From positions 37,626 through 101,625 of the forward strand of contig JABXHO010000027.1 of NCBI GenBank assembly GCA_013373595.1: a stretch of DNA of 64,000 bases, given 5' to 3'. Position numbers and translations under genes: made by a program. How positions within the stretch are numbered: the first letter of the stretch is position 1; every line of letters starts with the position of its first letter. Positions 61,155 to 64,000 of this stretch are shown here, piece by piece. This DNA is from Flavobacteriales bacterium. GTDB lineage: Bacteria > Bacteroidota > Bacteroidia > Flavobacteriales_D > Crocinitomicaceae. The notes under the pieces are model-generated. The model did not search any database and was not told the origin of the DNA. It saw only the letters and a list, made by a program, of their open reading frames with translations.

Positions 61155-61670
61155 TTAGTAGTAGTTGACGGTGAATTCTCCACTTGATACAAGAAATCCT
61201 GGTAATGTAGGGCTCCAAGATGGAATCGCATAAAATTCAAATGTACCAATAATGTAATCATCATCTTGATTGTGCTCAGTGATGATAATGTTACTTAAAC
61301 CATTTGTAGCATCTGAAACAAAAAGCGTGTTCGGACCAGCTCCAACTTCCACAGTTGCAGAGTGTGAAGACTGAACGCCTCCTAATTCAAAACTTCCAAC
61401 AGCAATATCGGCTGGTAGGTTGAGTGTAATTTTAGGATAACCACCATCTGCATACGCAGTGATTGTCAATTTGTTTGACGCTTCGTCGTTTACCGCCCAA
61501 AGAACGGTATCAAGAAATGGTGTTCCATCAACAGAAGCAAAAAAGGACTTCGGTGGAATTTCTTTAGCAGGAGTAGGAGCTACTTGTACTTCCTTGTCGC
61601 ATGAACTTAAAAGGAAAAATCCGCAAACAAGTGCCGAAAATAAAATAGGAAGTGAACGGTTAATGATCAT
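61155..61670 (-). CDS. Putative lipoprotein (DUF6252-like), unknown function
   Basis: A 171-residue protein with a lipoprotein signal (MIINRSLPILFSALVCGFFLLSSC). The mature part begins with a Pro-rich linker, then FFASVDGTPFLDTVLWAVNDEASNKLTITAYADGGYPKITLNLPADI, the pattern of DUF6252-type Bacteroidota lipoproteins (a small beta-sandwich). The C-terminus (SSGEFTVNYY) resembles a strand. It heads the minus-strand envelope cluster. Confidence 0.72.
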   Translation of the reverse strand: MIINRSLPILFSALVCGFFLLSSCDKEVQVAPTPAKEIPPKSFFASVDGTPFLDTVLWAVNDEASNKLTITAYADGGYPKITLNLPADIAVGSFELGGVQSSHSATVEVGAGPNTLFVSDATNGLSNIIITEHNQDDDYIIGTFEFYAIPSWSPTLPGFLVSSGEFTVNYY

Positions 61671-61756
61671 TGAACGGTTGAGTTGTGTTAATTATCAAGT
61701 CGAAAAAGAACATCATTAATTCATTGTTGACGTTAGTTTCGATACTTCTATCAACG

Positions 61757-61764
61757 CAAAGATA
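61757..61764 (-). promoter_or_regulatory. -7 element of the envelope gene cluster
   Basis: TATCTTTG on the minus strand, an exact TAnnTTTG match, about 87 nt upstream of the ATG at 61670. Confidence 0.45.
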
Positions 61765-61885
61765 AAGGTTTTAACGTTTTCTTTAAAAAAATCGACGGAT
61801 GTTTTCCTTCAAAAAGAGAAATATTAACATAATTGCAACGAAAATGAGATTTTTGTCTGCGCGTTCTGTGGCCGTATGAATCAAC

Positions 61886-61921
61886 AAAAAGGCTGTAACA
61901 GTTTGAGTTCCTATTACAGCC
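61886..61921 (-). terminator. Rho-independent terminator of the GH18 gene
   Basis: GGCTGTAA (61891-61898) pairs with TTACAGCC (61914-61921) in an 8-bp stem; on the minus strand it is followed by a T-run (61890-61886). Located 41 nt after the GH18 stop. Confidence 0.8.
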
Positions 61922-61962
61922 GAGCAAATCCTATTGGAAGAGCTTATTAATTTGAGGAGAAT

Positions 61963-62892
61963 TTAACCTCTTACAAGCTTACTTAGTGAAAGTTGCTGAT
62001 CCTGTTCGTAAATGTAATTTTGAGAATTCAAACGCCATGTGGTAACAGCTTTAAACCCGTAATGCTTCATTTGTTGAAAGGCTTCAGTTGCTGTTTGTTG
62101 TCCAGGTCCATCGGGCGGACTTGGCTGATTCGGTTCAAATTTCGCACCGTACGCAAAGGCATCGGGCTTTATCCCATAGTTGATAAACTCTGCAGGCAGA
62201 GAAGTACTGTAGTACATTTGGAAGGCAATGATGTCGAAATGATCGTTTACCGTTTGAGCATCCAGGTTGTTCGTGGTTGCTGGTCCCATGGTTAAGATCA
62301 TATTGTTTTTCTTTAGAGCCGGCCCCAACGTTGAAAAAGTCATTTTGAACTGCTCTGGCGTTGTATCGTCACTCAAATAATGCCATTCCCAATCCACATC
62401 AAAACCATCCAGTTTATAGTGTTTTAGAAAGGCAACAACATTTGCAGCGAACTTATCGGCAGAAGTCTGATCAGGTTGATCAGGGTTGGGATAAATCTGT
62501 GAAATCAAATGTTGCTTACCATATAATAGTGTGAGGCATACCTTGATCTTTGGGTTTTGAGCTTTAGCATCACGAACGATCCATTGCATGTAATCTTTGT
62601 TGGTAGGGACATTTCCATCCTTATCTTTCGGATGTGTGACGTCTCCCATACTCAAGGTGTACGACGATCCATCACCCGTTGGATACGTGGTAGCGCTGGT
62701 GGGGATGATATCCACAAAGCACAAGTTGATGATATCGTTAGCTTTGTACACATCGTTATCGATCATTCGTTGGTAAGCACTCTTTGAACTGTTGTAGTTC
62801 GTTCCTGATGGTTCATCTTCATTCAGGAATATCCAAGCGTTGCACATCGCAGGGAGCTTGGATTCAAATGGTGGATTTGAATTGTTTGACAT
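61963..62892 (-). CDS. GH18-family glycosidase without signal peptide
   Basis: A 309-residue protein with the GH18 signature DGFDVDWEWHY (three Asp and the catalytic Glu) at about residues 158-168, a Met-Tyr region (AFQMYYS) and a Trp near the C-terminus (TTWRLNSQNY). Family members include chitinases and endo-N-acetylglucosaminidases that cut GlcNAc linkages. The N-terminus (MSNNSNPPFESK) lacks a signal peptide, and no T9SS domain is seen, which is unusual for a GH18 in this phylum. The gene ends before a terminator. Confidence 0.82.
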   Translation of the reverse strand: MSNNSNPPFESKLPAMCNAWIFLNEDEPSGTNYNSSKSAYQRMIDNDVYKANDIINLCFVDIIPTSATTYPTGDGSSYTLSMGDVTHPKDKDGNVPTNKDYMQWIVRDAKAQNPKIKVCLTLLYGKQHLISQIYPNPDQPDQTSADKFAANVVAFLKHYKLDGFDVDWEWHYLSDDTTPEQFKMTFSTLGPALKKNNMILTMGPATTNNLDAQTVNDHFDIIAFQMYYSTSLPAEFINYGIKPDAFAYGAKFEPNQPSPPDGPGQQTATEAFQQMKHYGFKAVTTWRLNSQNYIYEQDQQLSLSKLVRG

Positions 62893-63022
62893 AATATGTG
62901 GTTTTCTGCCAATTTAATCCGAAAAACCCTAGTTTTTACGCGCAAAAACACCTGTTTTGAAACATATGAAGCGGTTTCTGCGAAAATCAACGAATTCACA
63001 TTTTAATCATATTTTATTCCTC

Positions 63023-63034
63023 GCAACATGTTGC
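63023..63034. repeat. 12-bp perfect palindrome upstream of pckA
   Basis: GCAACATGTTGC is a perfect palindrome about 130 nt before the pckA start. It may be an operator for this gluconeogenic gene or for the divergent GH18 gene. Confidence 0.5.
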
Positions 63035-63114
63035 TTTTCAAAAATGTTAACAATCTTTTAACCGAATTGTGGGAAACTCACATGCAATTATTTCCATTGG
63101 TTGCAATAATGATT

Positions 63115-63122
63115 TAATTTTG
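63115..63122 (+). promoter_or_regulatory. -7 element of pckA
   Basis: TAATTTTG is an exact TAnnTTTG match, about 40 nt before the ATG. The nearest TTG (63097) gives a 15-nt spacer. Confidence 0.45.
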
Positions 63123-63162
63123 TTGTTCTAAATAAAAGCAATTGCGCTTAAAACAAAATTTT

Positions 63163-64000
63163 ATGGACGTATTTGGTAAGAGAGGTAAAAACGCCAATCT
63201 GCACGAATCAATCGGTTTAAACAATCTAGGAAATCAATTTTGGAACCTTTCTCCTTCTGAATTAATGGAAGATACAATCCTTAATGGGCAGGGAGTATTG
63301 ACTGAAACGGGGGCAATTGCCATCGAAACAGGAGAGTTTACAGGAAGGTCGCCGAAAGATCGCTTCATCGTTCGCGATGAAAAAACAGAAAATGCTGTTT
63401 GGTGGGGAGATATCAACATCGAGTTTACAGCAGAGAAATTCGATGCGCTTTACAACAGAATGAAAGCGTATATGACAGATCGAGATGTGTACGTTCGTGA
63501 TTCATACGCATGTGCTGACAACGATTTCAGATTGAACATTCGTGTTGTAACTGAACTTCCATGGTCAAATCAATTTGCGTACAACATGTTCCTTCGTCCA
63601 ACGGATGAAGAGATCAAAGATTTCGATCCAGAATGGCACGTAGTATGTATCCCAGGCTTCAAAGCAGATCCTGAAGTCGATGGAACGCGAAGTGCAAACT
63701 TTGCAGTGATCAACTTTACGAAGAAGATGATCATTATCGGAGGAACAGGATACACAGGAGAAATCAAAAAGGGAATCTTCTCTGTATTGAATTTCTTGTT
63801 GCCACACGAACGAAATGTGCTTTCGATGCACTGTTCGGCAAATGTCGGAAAAGCTGGCGATACTGCAATTTTCTTCGGACTTTCAGGAACAGGAAAAACA
63901 ACGCTTTCTTCAGATCCAAACCGTAAATTGATTGGTGATGACGAGCATGGTTGGTCGAATGATACTGTATTTAACTTCGAAGGTGGTTGTTACGCGAAAA
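63163..64000 (+). CDS. pckA: Phosphoenolpyruvate carboxykinase (ATP), 5' part
   Basis: The first 279 codons of an ATP-type PEP carboxykinase; the gene runs off the window. The start fits family length. Motifs seen are TGEFTGRSPKDRFIV (about 60-75), ELPWSNQFAYNMFLRP, and the kinase-type P-loop FFGLSGTGKTTLS with GDDEHGW (metal-binding Asp) behind it. It converts oxaloacetate to PEP with ATP, the entry step of gluconeogenesis from amino acids and acetate. Confidence 0.97.
   Translation, partial: MDVFGKRGKNANLHESIGLNNLGNQFWNLSPSELMEDTILNGQGVLTETGAIAIETGEFTGRSPKDRFIVRDEKTENAVWWGDINIEFTAEKFDALYNRMKAYMTDRDVYVRDSYACADNDFRLNIRVVTELPWSNQFAYNMFLRPTDEEIKDFDPEWHVVCIPGFKADPEVDGTRSANFAVINFTKKMIIIGGTGYTGEIKKGIFSVLNFLLPHERNVLSMHCSANVGKAGDTAIFFGLSGTGKTTLSSDPNRKLIGDDEHGWSNDTVFNFEGGCYAK

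Larger units (their letters stand above)
61671..61962 (-). other. Gap with promoter and terminator
   Basis: This 292-nt region has no gene. On the minus strand it holds a perfect -7 element (TATCTTTG, 61757-61764) for the lipoprotein cluster, with an 80-nt leader, and the terminator of the GH18 gene (61886-61921). Nothing else stands out. Confidence 0.6.
62893..63162. other. Divergent gap between GH18 and pckA
   Basis: A 270-nt AT-rich region without a gene. It contains a 12-bp palindrome (63023-63034), a TGTG-N7-CACA dyad (63068-63082) and a -7 element for pckA (63115-63122). No RNA gene is seen. Confidence 0.55.

Noticed and set aside
63068..63082. Classical CRP site
   Set aside because: Half sites TGTG and CACA are there, but the spacing is 7 instead of 8, and the flanking bases do not fit.
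1..64000. tRNA or rRNA genes, CRISPR arrays, insertion sequences, prophage genes
   Set aside because: No T-loop words in a cloverleaf context, no regular direct repeats with spacers, no transposase or phage structural protein was found on either strand.

Overview
The window looks like chromosomal DNA of a member of the Bacteroidota, most likely a flavobacterium in the broad sense (a Crocinitomicaceae-like lineage would fit, but the species cannot be named from sequence alone). Evidence: several secreted proteins end in a type IX secretion (T9SS) sorting domain (YPNP motif); there are TonB-dependent receptors with N-terminal carboxypeptidase-regulatory-like domains, one followed by a DUF4249 lipoprotein; many small lipoproteins are present; and intergenic regions carry the Bacteroidota promoter element TAnnTTTG instead of a -10/-35 pair. 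No tRNA, rRNA, CRISPR array, prophage or insertion sequence was seen. Coding density is high and most of the window is a core-genome backbone with islands of unrecognised lipoproteins.

Layout. 0-8 kb: a DciA-like DUF721 protein, a seven-TM LuxR-type regulator followed by a four-TM protein, a CAP-domain/OmpA-like fusion protein, and a TonB receptor - DUF4249 - VF530 operon. 8-20 kb: a SulP anion transporter with an unusual hydrophilic insert, a T9SS-secreted SGNH hydrolase, a SpoU methyltransferase, an unrecognised lipoprotein with a truncated tandem paralogue, an O-methyltransferase, a TruC-like pseudouridine synthase, TauE/SafE, a threonine aldolase and small envelope proteins. 20-30 kb: CYTH protein, FemAB-like acyltransferase and a CapD/FlaA1-like sugar epimerase/dehydratase, three thioesterase-type or repeat proteins, YdcF, MscS, TatA and an AraC regulator. 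30-42 kb: a DEAD-box helicase plus typA (bipA) pair, a small secreted protein behind a sigma-54-like promoter, a membrane patatin, an arginase-family enzyme, and dnaA. 42-50 kb: lipoproteins, a T9SS-secreted GH39-like glycosidase, VOC proteins, an SPFH protein and envelope proteins. 50-64 kb: phosphodiesterase-like enzyme, menB, aroQ, xerD, a class V aminotransferase, a second TonB receptor, rimO, elbB, an OMP/lipoprotein cluster, a GH18 protein and the start of pckA.

How the genes relate. The clearest functional groups are replication and chromosome maintenance (dciA, dnaA, xerD), translation and RNA (helicase, typA, rimO, SpoU, TruC-like), envelope/surface biogenesis and nutrient uptake (TonB receptors, CapD, FemAB, T9SS cargo, TatA, MscS) and central metabolism (menB, aroQ, ltaE, pckA, hutG-like).

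I did not find a convincing complete new defence or biosynthetic system. The most interesting unexplained signals are: a dispersed structured repeat found 3' of two unrelated genes with a covarying hairpin; several promoters placed so close to the start codon that the mRNAs are predicted to be leaderless; a 20-bp perfect palindrome upstream of a TonB receptor; a sigma-54-like promoter in front of a small secreted protein; and the 7TM-LuxR/4TM gene pair.
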